Source: an uncultured Dialister sp.
Lineage (GTDB): Bacteria > Bacillota > Negativicutes > Veillonellales > Dialisteraceae
Assembly (NCBI RefSeq): GCF_900541605.1
Contig: NZ_UQKJ01000039.1
Coordinates: forward strand, 1-15,783
Length of the DNA: 15,783 bases
Direction of reading: 5' to 3'
The position numbers were made by a program, and so were the translations under genes. Numbering within the stretch: position 1 is the stretch's first letter; every line of letters starts with the position of its first letter. The notes below the pieces were generated by a model. It saw nothing but the letters and a program-made list of their open reading frames with translations. It was not told the origin of the DNA and made no database searches. Positions 7,472-15,046 of this stretch are shown here, one piece after another.

Positions 7472-7500
7472 ATTTTGACACTTAAATTGACTGTTGTCAG
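7472..7500 (-). promoter_or_regulatory. Probable promoter of the M20 peptidase gene
   Basis: On the minus strand, CTGACA (7495-7500) and CAAAAT (7472-7477) are 17 bases apart, and a TG dinucleotide sits in the extended -10 position (TGTCAAAAT). The start would lie near 7465, about 30 bases before the ATG. Confidence 0.55.
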
Positions 7501-7836
7501 TGAGGAATGAAGAGTTCGGAGTAAAGGTACGGCGCACAATTCATATAGCGCCGCAAATTCCAGCTATTTATTCACTTTTCAAATCAGTATGGGCCATTGA
7601 GAATTTCCAGTGGACAACCGATCGGATGGACAGGCTTAGGGCTGCAGGTGCTTTGCACTGGATCCATAAGATGGACACGCCAACGAATGCAGCCTATGAA
7701 CCTTATGCCCCCGCTTCAGCAAGCGAAGCATCGCTGAAGCACCTGGACAGCAGGCGCAGCGCCGCCAACCTATTGCCCTTACGCCCCATTCCTGCATCAA
7801 GAGTGGAAACTCGCAATACGTACGCACCAAACTGTT
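7501..7836. other. Intergenic stretch without a supported gene
   Basis: Between the peptidase promoter and the terminator of the neighbouring binding-protein gene I see no convincing gene. An open plus-strand frame (7494-7838) has no ribosome binding site, no hydrophobic or domain pattern, and unusual composition. A short inverted repeat GCTTCAGC/GCTGAAGC (7713-7740, 12-base loop) is the only clear structure. The dispersed repeat family is absent here, unlike in most other intergenic regions. Confidence 0.5.
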
Positions 7837-7875
7837 AAGGGCTGCGGAAATGGGTTCCCATTCCTGCAGCCCCTT
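7837..7875. terminator. Terminator hairpin after binding-protein gene 1
   Basis: A long, slightly imperfect inverted repeat (AAGGG-CTGC-GGAAATGGG facing CCCATTCC-TGCAG-CCCCTT) lies about 40 bases beyond the stop at 7916. The tails on both strands are AT-rich but not pure T-tracts. It probably ends the minus-strand transcript and could also act from the other side. Confidence 0.65.
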
Positions 7876-7915
7876 ATATTATATTACATATATATAGGGC
7901 AATGTCAGTACGCCA

Positions 7916-8794
7916 TTACTTGCCCGCTTCTGCCTGCGCTTCATTCAGCTGGTCGAAGAGATTCCGGTGATACCATTTTTCGGAAATCTTCTGCAGCGTG
8001 CCATCTTTGGAGAGCTTCTCCAAAGCCGCTTCGATTTCATCTGCCAGCTTCTGTTCATTCTTATTCACGATAACCACGGTCTCATTAACTTTGATGGGCT
8101 TATCAAGAGCTACGATATCAAAGTTCATGGCCTTGGCAATATCTTCTACCCCCAGATTGTTTGGATATACCAGGGCATCGTACTGGCCATTCTTCAGAGA
8201 TGTCAATCGTTCTGCCGGCGTAAGGCCATCCTGGATGGGCACTTCTTTCATGATATTGTCATGGGCCTTGTTCCAGTCCGTGAGAACCTTGTAAATGCCG
8301 CCGTTTGGCGTATTCGGTACCAGCTTGCCGCCGCCCTTGATGACGTCTTCCAGGCTATGGTATTTCTGTGCATTTTCCCTGGACATGTAAACCATGACGG
8401 AAGAAACGCCGATTGGTGTCTTGGGGACGATATAATCCTGTTCCCTTCTGGGAGTCCGGTAGTAACCGCCTGAAGCCACCTTGGCATCTCCCGATTCCAT
8501 CATCACATCCTGTGTTTCCGGTGGAACTGCCTGGATGTCCAGATGGTAATCCTTCAGGTTCTTATTTACTTCCTGCCAGATATCATATTCATAGCCCTGA
8601 AGTTTGCCGTTTTCATCGGCCCAGGACAGCGGCCTTTCCGTACTGGACAGGACCAGTTTCACGCTGGTCTTTCCGTCAGCAGCTGCTGCAGCTTTGGAAG
8701 AAGCCGCTTTCTGGTCACCGCCGCAGCCTGCGAAAACGCCGGCTGCCAGCAGGGAAGCCAGGGCAATGGATGCAATTTTTAAAGATTTTTTCAT
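7916..8794 (-). CDS. Amino-acid ABC transporter substrate-binding lipoprotein 1
   Basis: This is an extracytoplasmic solute-binding protein of the SBP_bac_3 (polar amino acid) type, with 292 residues. A lipoprotein signal ends at VFAGC (Cys24), followed by an Ala/Lys/Ser linker. The binding fold begins at about 45 (KLVLSSTERPLSWADENGKLQGYEYDI), the two-lobe pattern of this family. It is a paralogue of the operon-encoded protein at 13716; both share GGYY, PIG.SS.M.Y, KLVP..PNGG, ALV.PNNLGV and VNKNE.KLA.EI segments. The start has GAGGAGG 7 bases upstream. It stands alone, without permease or ATPase, behind its own T-box. It probably feeds the permease encoded at 11495-12903, widening substrate range or raising capture. 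From the T-box reading the ligand is probably cysteine/cystine or a related sulfur compound; this is inferred. Confidence 0.93.
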   Translation of the reverse strand: MKKSLKIASIALASLLAAGVFAGCGGDQKAASSKAAAAADGKTSVKLVLSSTERPLSWADENGKLQGYEYDIWQEVNKNLKDYHLDIQAVPPETQDVMMESGDAKVASGGYYRTPRREQDYIVPKTPIGVSSVMVYMSRENAQKYHSLEDVIKGGGKLVPNTPNGGIYKVLTDWNKAHDNIMKEVPIQDGLTPAERLTSLKNGQYDALVYPNNLGVEDIAKAMNFDIVALDKPIKVNETVVIVNKNEQKLADEIEAALEKLSKDGTLQKISEKWYHRNLFDQLNEAQAEAGK

Positions 8795-8827
8795 AGGTAT
8801 TCCTCCTCGTCATGGATGATGTAAAAC

Positions 8828-9080
8828 AAAAAGGCCCCCGTCCTGTTCAGGACGGGAGACCCGCGATTCCACCTAAATTCGTATATCCGTCACCGGATAT
8901 ACCTTTGAGAGTTCTATCAAACCCCTGCCCTGTATCGGGAGCTCCCGGGAAGGCCTACTCTTTTTCAACCCGCCGTGCTCGGAAATGCACTTCATCAGCC
9001 TATCCGTATCCGCTTTCACTCTCCGGACTCGCTAAGCCGTCATCCGCTGACTACTCTTTTCTTCATTGCATTTTATCTAT
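8828..9080 (-). promoter_or_regulatory. T-box leader 1 (predicted tRNA-Cys sensor)
   Basis: On the minus strand the leader shows Stem I with AGAGTA on the 5' side (about 9053-9060) and GTCAGC pairing with GCTGAT. The AGCGAGTCCGGAGAGTGAAAGC apical region follows, then the specifier-side segment GAAGTGCATTTC (8982-8993). The T-box sequence AGGTGGAATCGCGG (about 8861-8875) ends in a terminator (8837-8856, 9-bp stem, then TTTTT at 8828-8832). The bulge UGGA (8868-8871) would pair with a tRNA 3' end UCCA, meaning discriminator U73. Among codons readable in the specifier segment, only UGC (8987-8989) has a U73 tRNA. The predicted response is therefore read-through when uncharged tRNA-Cys accumulates. 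Confidence 0.88.
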
Positions 9081-9086
9081 ATGAAT

Positions 9087-9115
9087 ACACTATCATGGAT
9101 AGGCGGCGATGTCAA
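9087..9115 (-). promoter_or_regulatory. Promoter of T-box leader 1
   Basis: A perfect TTGACA (9110-9115) and TAGTGT (9087-9092) are separated by 17 bases on the minus strand. The start is expected about 7 bases downstream, just ahead of Stem I. Confidence 0.75.
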
Positions 9116-9149
9116 TAGGAAAGTGGCCATGGTATGGAGCGATTCAACC

Positions 9150-9375
9150 AATTGCGGTTTGTCGAGCTGTTAGAGCGAAGCTTACGGATAGAGTCATTCG
9201 AGCGGGGCTTCTAGGAAAGCTCTACAGCCTACGGCACGAATGACTGGCGGAAATATCTAGTGGAAAGCGCCGCAGTCGAATCAGTTTTCCTGGCTGCTAG
9301 CCGCTAGAAGCTAACAGCCCCGTACGAGTGACTCTATCCGTCAACACCGAATACCAACAGCGGGGCAAACTGAAA
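9150..9375. repeat. Dispersed repeat, short copy R6
   Basis: It lies between the end of the hydrolase gene and the T-box 1 promoter. It begins AATTGCGGTTTGTCGAGCTG and contains CTTACGGATAGAGTCATTCG, a short core with GGCACGAATGACTGGCGG, GCGCCGCAG, CTAGC palindromes and CGAGTGACTCTATCC. It ends in CAAACTGAAATATC. The arms are inverted with respect to each other. It lacks the long core seen in R2 and R5. No classical terminator was found for the long operon here, so this palindromic element is the only candidate to end or stabilise that transcript. Confidence 0.75.
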
Positions 9376-9377
9376 TA

Positions 9378-10469
9378 TCACAGCACCTTTTCCAGCCACT
9401 TTTCCATGATATCCGCAATCTGCCCATTATTCCTGTCTTCAAAGAGGAAATGGGTATTGCCATAAATACCGATATCCGGCAGGTGCAGTACCTCGGCATG
9501 GCCGCCGTGGCGGTTGATGGCCTCCGCCATGAGCCGCGCCTCCTGGAGCCGTACCCGCCAGTTGTCTTCCCCACCGTGGGGGCTGGGCTTTTCCGGAATA
9601 TTATCCCCGAAAATCATGAGAATCGGAATCTTTGTGAGCTTTAGAAATTCTTCCATTTCCACGGGATACGGGGCCAGGGGACCGAAGGGACTGGAAGAAG
9701 TGAGGGGCGCCGGTGCTTCTTCTTTGGGAAATACGAAGCCCACCCCCGGTTCCAGGGCAATGATGGCCCTCACTTTTCCGTTTTCCATAGCCCCCAGCCA
9801 TCCCGGCAGGCCTCCCTGGGAATGGGTCACAAGAACCGATGGCCCCGCCCGGTCCACGGCTGCCGAAAGGGCCTGGGCCGCAAGCTTTGGATCAAAGGCC
9901 CCCGTATTGGGTGTTCCCTTCTGCCAGAACTGCTCCTCCGCCTCTTTGGTGTGGGGAATCTGTACATGATCGAAGTACTTCGGGTAATGGCCGAACCGGA
10001 AGATATCAAACCAGAGGGCTTCATCGGCCACAGGTTTTACTGTTCCTTCCACACCGGAAGTACCGGCGCGGCCCCGGCGGGGCTGGTCCATAAGGTACAC
10101 CGGATACCCCTTTCGGAGAAAAATCGTCTGGAATCCTTCCCGCCCGTCCGGCGTAGTTTCAAAGGAAGCGCCACTCTGGCCGGCGCCGTGGAGGAATACA
10201 AGACTTACCTTCTTCGCATTCGCCGGTACCTGGTAAAAGACATACCCCTGATCCACATGTTTCTCCTGCCCCGCAGGAGACAGGGCATGGGACTCATCGT
10301 AGGTGCCGGACTCTTTAATCACCCGCCCCCCGACGGTGAAGCTGCCCTGGTCCATAATAATTAATGGCTTTTTCTGCATAATTCCAACATCTGCCTTATC
10401 ATCTGCATAAGAAATCAATGGCATCACTGCCAGCACCATCGAAACGGCTATGGCTGCAAGGATATTCAT
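9378..10469 (-). CDS. Exported alpha/beta-hydrolase (esterase-like)
   Basis: A 363-residue alpha/beta-hydrolase with a Sec signal peptide (about 1-22, cleaved near ISYA). No lipobox is present, so it is probably secreted or periplasmic. The oxyanion region is LHGAGQSG (93-100), and the nucleophile is Ser217 in THSQGG, a GxSxG variant with Thr in place of the first Gly. The catalytic His is probably His340 in GNTHFLFED, and the acid may be Glu240 (ALEPG) or Asp289 (FGDN). The overall plan resembles secreted esterases of the bacterial esterase-713 type, but the assignment is loose. It begins 4 bases after the stop of the UroD-family gene and uses AGGGTGA overlapping that stop, so the two are translationally coupled. 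Its place at the end of a transport operon suggests it processes a substrate or by-product outside the membrane. Confidence 0.85.
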   Translation of the reverse strand: MNILAAIAVSMVLAVMPLISYADDKADVGIMQKKPLIIMDQGSFTVGGRVIKESGTYDESHALSPAGQEKHVDQGYVFYQVPANAKKVSLVFLHGAGQSGASFETTPDGREGFQTIFLRKGYPVYLMDQPRRGRAGTSGVEGTVKPVADEALWFDIFRFGHYPKYFDHVQIPHTKEAEEQFWQKGTPNTGAFDPKLAAQALSAAVDRAGPSVLVTHSQGGLPGWLGAMENGKVRAIIALEPGVGFVFPKEEAPAPLTSSSPFGPLAPYPVEMEEFLKLTKIPILMIFGDNIPEKPSPHGGEDNWRVRLQEARLMAEAINRHGGHAEVLHLPDIGIYGNTHFLFEDRNNGQIADIMEKWLEKVL

Positions 10470-10473
10470 ATCT

Positions 10474-11475
10474 TCACCCTAATTCTACCGCTTTTCTGAC
10501 CGCCCTTAAATTCTCATCACTGCAATCCTGTGCTACCACGCAGCCCGGTCCAATCATAAGCCCTTTCCCATCTACTTCGGCAATGGCTTCATGAATATGG
10601 GCGATAATCTCTTCCGGCGTACCATCTTTCACTATATCATCCCGTACTTCCTTTCCATCCACTACTTTTGTTGCCGCCCTGATACCGGCAAGGAATGGTT
10701 TCTCTGTCAATTTTCTGGCCTCTTTAAGAGATGGCGCCGTATTCCGAACAGCTGCCGGATATTTATTGAATATTTCTTCGTAATATACATCCAGACCATG
10801 GATATGAACTACATTGAACCATGTTTTTTTAACGTAACTGTCCATGATCTGGAGGTCATAAAATTCGCCGAATTTTTTGAATTCTTCCAGGCTGAGCTGC
10901 TCTTTCCTTGCATCCTGGGTAGCGAAGAAAAAGCCATCGACTCCAGCCTCAATATTATACTGGATAAAATCATTGGTAACTGCAGCAATGACCGACAAAG
11001 CATGGTGTACTTCTTCCGGATACAGCTTCAGGTCTTCCAGGACTTTCCCACCTGTCAGCTTATGAAGCGTCGTAAGCGGGCTGAAAATAGTCTGGATAAT
11101 CGGTGTATGGGGAGACACTTTTTTTGCCAGAAGTCTGGCAAATTCTACCTGTTTGCCATAAGTGCCCTGGAGCCCTGAGATCGGTTCCAATATTTTATAT
11201 CCTTCTCTATCGGTAATGCCCGGTCTGGCCAGTGTAACTGGCTTGCCGGTCTGGCAGTAAATATTAAGCTTGGCCCCAAAATCCTGGATTCCATAGTTTC
11301 CAAAAGGCATCATTTTGATAAAATCGAAATCATAGGTATCAACAAATGATGCTTCCGCATCTGCAAGAGAAACCAGATCCTGATCATACTTAGAAAAATG
11401 AAACCATACAGATACAGGGACCCGATCCGGTTCCTTTCCATCTACCACCGCTCTTACTCGTTCTTCTCTATTCAT
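10474..11475 (-). CDS. Uroporphyrinogen decarboxylase/MtaA-family protein
   Basis: A 333-residue protein with the UroD TIM-barrel fold, closer to the MtaA/CmuA methyltransferase branch than to true heme-pathway UroD. It starts with MNREERVRAVVDGKEPDRVPV, the usual head of MtaA-like proteins. In MtaA-type enzymes zinc is held by a His-x-Cys pair and a C-terminal Cys. Here the first pair is His224-x-His226 (VVHIHGLD) and the last ligand is Cys312 (GPGCVV), so one thiolate is replaced by His. Members of this branch move methyl groups between a corrinoid protein and a thiol; no corrinoid protein is encoded nearby. Two adjacent ATGs exist (11478, 11475); 11475 has better spacing to GGAGGG. It lies 19 bases after the second permease gene. 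A thiol or S-methyl substrate role fits the predicted cysteine control but is inference. Confidence 0.85.
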   Translation of the reverse strand: MNREERVRAVVDGKEPDRVPVSVWFHFSKYDQDLVSLADAEASFVDTYDFDFIKMMPFGNYGIQDFGAKLNIYCQTGKPVTLARPGITDREGYKILEPISGLQGTYGKQVEFARLLAKKVSPHTPIIQTIFSPLTTLHKLTGGKVLEDLKLYPEEVHHALSVIAAVTNDFIQYNIEAGVDGFFFATQDARKEQLSLEEFKKFGEFYDLQIMDSYVKKTWFNVVHIHGLDVYYEEIFNKYPAAVRNTAPSLKEARKLTEKPFLAGIRAATKVVDGKEVRDDIVKDGTPEEIIAHIHEAIAEVDGKGLMIGPGCVVAQDCSDENLRAVRKAVELG

Positions 11476-11494
11476 CATAATCCCTCCAAAGAAA

Positions 11495-12205
11495 TCAGTT
11501 TGCACTCATTCCGCGTTTTCTCAGCGCCGCTTCCCAACGATTAAAAATAAAGGTCAGGATAATGCAAAGGCCCCAATAAATAACAGCATCCGCAATATAG
11601 GGCTCCGTCCTGCGGCTGTACAGGGCAGCAAACAGGTTGGCCGCCGAAAAAATATCCACAATTTTGATGGTAAATAACAGTGAAATTCCTTTGATTGCGT
11701 GAAGATAATAGGTAAAAAAAGTAGGGAGCACTACAGTCAAAGCCTGGGGAAATACAATTCTCCTGTAAGCCATGAAAGGAGATAATCCCATGGCTACAGC
11801 TGCTTCATACTGCCCGCGGGGAACTGAAAGCAAAGCACCCCGGATATTCTCCGATTGAAAAGCCGCATGAAACAGTATGAAAAGAATATAGCCGGTCCAA
11901 TAGGGACTCACGTCGAAAAATTTAATTTCCCTGCCATAAAAAGCACTGAGCACCGGAGCCATCAGAAAAGGGATGGTGTAGTAAGCTATAAAAATCTGTA
12001 CAATGGCCGGTACAGAACGGGTAAAAGAAACCCATACTGCCAGAATCGGATTTAATATGCGATGGTGCCCGATTCTGATTACTGCCACCAGTGCTCCCAG
12101 AACAATCCCACCGACAAGAGTAACGGCCGCCATGAAAAGGGTATTGGGAACAGCCTTCAGAATATAAAAAAAGGCATCTATTACAGCATTTCCATCGATA
12201 CTCAT
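11495..12205 (-). CDS. Amino-acid ABC transporter permease, second subunit
   Basis: A 236-residue inner-membrane permease of the HisM/GlnP type with about five hydrophobic segments. The cytoplasmic coupling loop SVPRGQYEAAVAMGLSPF (EAA at 133-135, then Gly140) contacts the ATPase, and IKGISLLFTI follows as in this family. The start ATG overlaps the stop of the preceding permease gene as ATGA and has AGGAGGG 4 bases upstream. It most likely pairs with the other permease as a heterodimer. Confidence 0.94.
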   Translation of the reverse strand: MSIDGNAVIDAFFYILKAVPNTLFMAAVTLVGGIVLGALVAVIRIGHHRILNPILAVWVSFTRSVPAIVQIFIAYYTIPFLMAPVLSAFYGREIKFFDVSPYWTGYILFILFHAAFQSENIRGALLSVPRGQYEAAVAMGLSPFMAYRRIVFPQALTVVLPTFFTYYLHAIKGISLLFTIKIVDIFSAANLFAALYSRRTEPYIADAVIYWGLCIILTFIFNRWEAALRKRGMSAN

Positions 12206-12903
12206 GATACCCTCCTGTTCAGAATACGGGTTTGCCGATTTTCCAGGTACTTCATCAGTGATTCAAGTACCGCAATCATCACCCAGTACAAAATGGCAAC
12301 CGCCAGATAACTTTCCAGTTTCCCTATCCCCTGGTGGACTGTAATAATGAGATTTGCCCTCCCCATAAGGTCCATAAGGCCAATCATATACATGAGAGAA
12401 GTATCTTTGACAATCTCAATCACCTGGTTCACCAGCAGCGGAAGAACGGTTGGAATCATCTGCGGCATAACGACCTGCACTATTTCCTGCGCTGGCGTCA
12501 TTCCAAAAACTTCAGCTGCTTCCTTCTGTCCTTTTTCAATTGAAAAATAAGCGGGTCTTATGATCTCTGCGATTACCGGAGCATAGGCAAATACCATGGT
12601 AATGTAAACATAAATAATCTTATTGAGGCTTCCCTGGACAAGGCCGCTGGCTTTCAGCAGGAAAGGAACCAGAAAATAGGAAAGAAAAAGGAGAAGCACA
12701 AAAGGCATGCTCCTCACAAAGGAAAGCCATACGTCTGTTATCGGCATGAGAATCGGAATCCTGAGAATTCGAATAATGGAAACAAGTATCCCCGCCAGGA
12801 TACAAAGAACAGCAGATACCACGATAACTTCAAAGGTAAATGGTATCGCCGAAAGCAGCTTCGGGAGAACTTCCAGGAAATAAGAAATACTGAATGTAAG
12901 CAA
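12202..12903 (-). CDS. Amino-acid ABC transporter permease, first subunit (TTG start)
   Basis: A 233-residue permease of the polar-amino-acid family. It has hydrophobic segments at about 20-45, 60-82, 95-118, 150-178 and 198-218. The EAA loop is at about 124-150 (KGQKEAAEVFGMTP), and the hallmark KDTSL is at 166-170. I choose TTG at 12903 because GGAGG lies 8 bases upstream and the gap to the ATPase stop is 13 bases. The alternative GTG at 12939 would overlap the ATPase gene and has no good ribosome binding site. It ends in an ATGA overlap with the second permease. Confidence 0.9.
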   Translation of the reverse strand: MLTFSISYFLEVLPKLLSAIPFTFEVIVVSAVLCILAGILVSIIRILRIPILMPITDVWLSFVRSMPFVLLLFLSYFLVPFLLKASGLVQGSLNKIIYVYITMVFAYAPVIAEIIRPAYFSIEKGQKEAAEVFGMTPAQEIVQVVMPQMIPTVLPLLVNQVIEIVKDTSLMYMIGLMDLMGRANLIITVHQGIGKLESYLAVAILYWVMIAVLESLMKYLENRQTRILNRRVS

Positions 12904-12916
12904 TCCTGTCCCCTCC

Positions 12917-13681
12917 TTACACTGCAAATTCCGGCTCACGATGGATCATACGGCGGAGGAAAAGTCTTGTTTCTTCCTGCCTCGGATGATAGAAGATCTC
13001 TTTTGGAGAGCCCTCTTCCACAACATAACCGGCATTCATGAAGAGCACCCGGGATGAAATATCCTTAGCAAAATTCATTTCATGGGTCACGATAATCATG
13101 GTGATTCCTCTTCCGGCAATATCGGAAATCGTATCAAGTACTTCACCGACCAGTTCCGGATCCAGAGCAGATGTAGGCTCATCAAACAGAATAACTTCCG
13201 GTTGTGGTGCCAGGGCTCTGGCAATCCCCACCCTCTGCTGCATACCACCGGAAAGTTCTGCCGGATACATATCCTTATAAGAATCCATATGGACCTTTTC
13301 AAGTTCCGTCATGGCAATCTCATAGGCGTCCTTTTTCTTCATTCCTTTGCCATAGATAAGCCCGGTCATCACATTTTCCACAACCGTCTTATTTCTGAAC
13401 AGATTGAATGACTGGAACACCATAGTCGATTTCTGGCGCAGCTGTTTCACTTCCTTTTTGGTGATATGGGAAAAATCAACCTTCACATCGCCAATCCGCA
13501 GCACACCGGAATCAGGAACTTCCAGATAATTCAGGCAGCGGAGAAGGGTTGTTTTCCCTGTACCCGATGGTCCAAGAATGGAAATAACTTCTCCCTTTTC
13601 CGCAGAAAAAGATACGTGATGTATGACTTCTTTGCTTCCAAAGCTCTTTTTTAATCCATCCAGTTCAATCAGTGTATTCAT
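12917..13681 (-). CDS. Amino-acid ABC transporter ATPase
   Basis: The 254-residue ATP-binding subunit that powers the transporter. All motifs are intact: Walker A GPSGTGKT (37-44), Q-loop Gln90 (VFQSFN), signature LSGGMQQR (143-150), Walker B VILFDE (163-168), D-loop SALDPE and switch His200 (VTHEM). The sequence is of the polar-amino-acid (GlnQ/HisP/TcyC) type. The ATG at 13681 is preceded by AAAGGAGT at 8 bases. It follows the binding-protein gene by 34 bases with no terminator between. Confidence 0.96.
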   Translation of the reverse strand: MNTLIELDGLKKSFGSKEVIHHVSFSAEKGEVISILGPSGTGKTTLLRCLNYLEVPDSGVLRIGDVKVDFSHITKKEVKQLRQKSTMVFQSFNLFRNKTVVENVMTGLIYGKGMKKKDAYEIAMTELEKVHMDSYKDMYPAELSGGMQQRVGIARALAPQPEVILFDEPTSALDPELVGEVLDTISDIAGRGITMIIVTHEMNFAKDISSRVLFMNAGYVVEEGSPKEIFYHPRQEETRLFLRRMIHREPEFAV

Positions 13682-13715
13682 GAAAAACAACTCCTTTGTA
13701 GCATGCCTGCTGTAA

Positions 13716-14570
13716 TCAGTCTTTCAAAAGTTTAAAAAGATCATCTTTATAATATTTTTCGGAAATCTTTGCTAATGTTCCATCCTGTCTGAGTTCACCC
13801 AGGGCCTCATTGATTTCCTGTGCCAGTTTTTCTTCATTCTTATTGACCAGCACATAGGTCTTATTCACCTTAACCGGTTCTTTAACTGTCTCGATTTCAA
13901 TGCCCAGTTTAGCGGCATGATCCAGTACGCCAAGATTATTGGGTGTGATCAGTGCATCAAACTGTCCGCTTGCCAATCCTTTCAACCGCTCTGTCTGTGA
14001 GAAATCTGCCTGCACCGGGATTTCTGGAAGCGGATTGCCATGGGCATTATTCCATTCTGTCATGATACGGAAGGCCCCACCATTTGGTGAGAACGGTACC
14101 AACTTCAAGTGGGCATTCACCACATCTTCCAGATTGGAATATTTCGAAGCTTCCCCTTTCCTGACATAAATCATGAGGGAAGAGGCACCAATCGGATTTT
14201 CCGGAAGGAGGAACTGCTCCTGCCGCTGCTTGTTACTGTAATAGCCACCGGCTGCTACCTTGGCTTCTCCGGATTCCATCATTACATCCACGGTCTCATC
14301 CGGAACTGCATCAATATCCAGCGTGTAGTCTTTCAATTTCTTGTTGACTTCCAGCAGAATTTCGTATTCATATCCATGAAGCTTTCCATCTTCATCTTTC
14401 CAGTTAAGTGGTGGCTCATTACTGGAAATCAGTGTTTTCACCGGTGTTTTTCCATTGGCTGATTTTGCCGATTCCGCCTGCTGGCTGTTCCCGCATCCCG
14501 CAAATACGCCTGCCGTCAATACCACTGCTGCTCCAAGAATTGCTGCCTTTTTCCAAACTGATAACTTCAT
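13716..14570 (-). CDS. Amino-acid ABC transporter substrate-binding lipoprotein 2
   Basis: This is the solute-binding subunit of the operon's transporter, with 284 residues and an SBP_bac_3-like fold. The lipoprotein signal ends at VFAGC (Cys26), followed by a Ser/Ala-rich linker and the binding domain from about 45. It is clearly paralogous to the stand-alone protein at 7916. The ATG at 14570 is chosen because a signal peptide follows at once and AAAAGGTGA precedes it; an upstream frame would run through the T-box terminator. It is first among the transporter genes and directly follows T-box leader 2. Confidence 0.93.
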   Translation of the reverse strand: MKLSVWKKAAILGAAVVLTAGVFAGCGNSQQAESAKSANGKTPVKTLISSNEPPLNWKDEDGKLHGYEYEILLEVNKKLKDYTLDIDAVPDETVDVMMESGEAKVAAGGYYSNKQRQEQFLLPENPIGASSLMIYVRKGEASKYSNLEDVVNAHLKLVPFSPNGGAFRIMTEWNNAHGNPLPEIPVQADFSQTERLKGLASGQFDALITPNNLGVLDHAAKLGIEIETVKEPVKVNKTYVLVNKNEEKLAQEINEALGELRQDGTLAKISEKYYKDDLFKLLKD

Positions 14571-14594
14571 AAGAATCACCTTTTCATCGAATAT

Positions 14595-14866
14595 AAAAAA
14601 TCCCGAAAGAATAAAATTCTTTCGGGACGATAGATATCGTGGTTCCACCCAACTTCACCAAGCAGTCACCTGCTGCAGTCTCAAGAAGTACTTCTAAGGG
14701 AAATTTTCCCTGTACCCCTGCGCTGTAACGGGCGTCTCCCGGTATGGCTTACTGTCAGTTCAGCCATCGGCTCTGAAATGCACTTCCCCATTCTATCCGT
14801 ATCCGCTTCCACCCGCCGGACTCGCTTTGCCGTTTTCGAAAAGGTACTCTCTTTCTTCCCTGCCTG
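14595..14866 (-). promoter_or_regulatory. T-box leader 2 (predicted tRNA-Cys sensor)
   Basis: On the minus strand it has AGAGAGTA on the 5' side of Stem I, an AGCGAGTCCGGCGGGTGGAA apex and the specifier-side segment GAAGTGCATTTC (14775-14786; UGC at 14780-14782). The T-box sequence GGGTGGAACCACG (about 14638-14650) has bulge UGGA. The terminator has an 11-bp stem (14601-14611 with 14617-14627) followed by TTTTTT at 14595-14600. It controls the transporter operon. I found only weak promoter candidates directly upstream, so it may be reached by transcription from the T-box 3 promoter. Confidence 0.88.
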
Positions 14867-14893
14867 TGTAGATGAATTTTTGTAAATATGTCC

Positions 14894-15024
14894 CCCGGCC
14901 GGTTTCCCGGCCGGGAACATGGGGATGCAGGCTTTCGTCCTGCTCCATAGTTAAGCTGCTCAAGGTCCTTTGGTTCCAGCGGCTCAGGGCTTTGTCCCCT
15001 GCCTGCCTTGACGGTGTCCCCATG
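14894..15024 (-). other. Unassigned structured stretch between peptide gene and T-box 2
   Basis: This region has unusually dense inverted repeats. CATGGGGA/TCCCCATG (14918-14925 with 15017-15024) encloses two small hairpins with similar loops: GCAGG/CCTGC (14927-14943, loop ACGAAAG on the minus strand) and CAGGG/CCCTG (14985-15001, loop GACAAAG). Just downstream on the minus strand is a GC-rich 9-bp hairpin with a GAAA tetraloop (14894-14915). I cannot match it to a known riboswitch class. It could be a cis-acting RNA or a processing/stability element. Confidence 0.4.
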
Positions 15025-15046
15025 GGATCCCTGTCAGCGAAATGAC

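Noticed and set aside
7494..7838. Open plus-strand frame of 114 codons
   Set aside because: It overlaps the peptidase promoter, has no ribosome binding site, and has no domain or membrane pattern.
8981..8993. Reading the T-box specifier as Val (GUG), His (CAU) or Phe (UUC)
   Set aside because: Their tRNAs carry A73 or C73, which do not match the UGGA bulge present in all three leaders; GUG would also be followed by a pyrimidine.
10474..11475. Annotation as HemE (true uroporphyrinogen decarboxylase)
   Set aside because: The N-terminal and C-terminal motifs follow the MtaA-like branch, and no heme-pathway gene is nearby.
14894..14915. GC-rich GAAA-capped hairpin as a terminator of the small peptide transcript
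   Set aside because: It is not followed by a T-tract on the minus strand (GGACATATTTAC), so it is kept only as part of the structured region.
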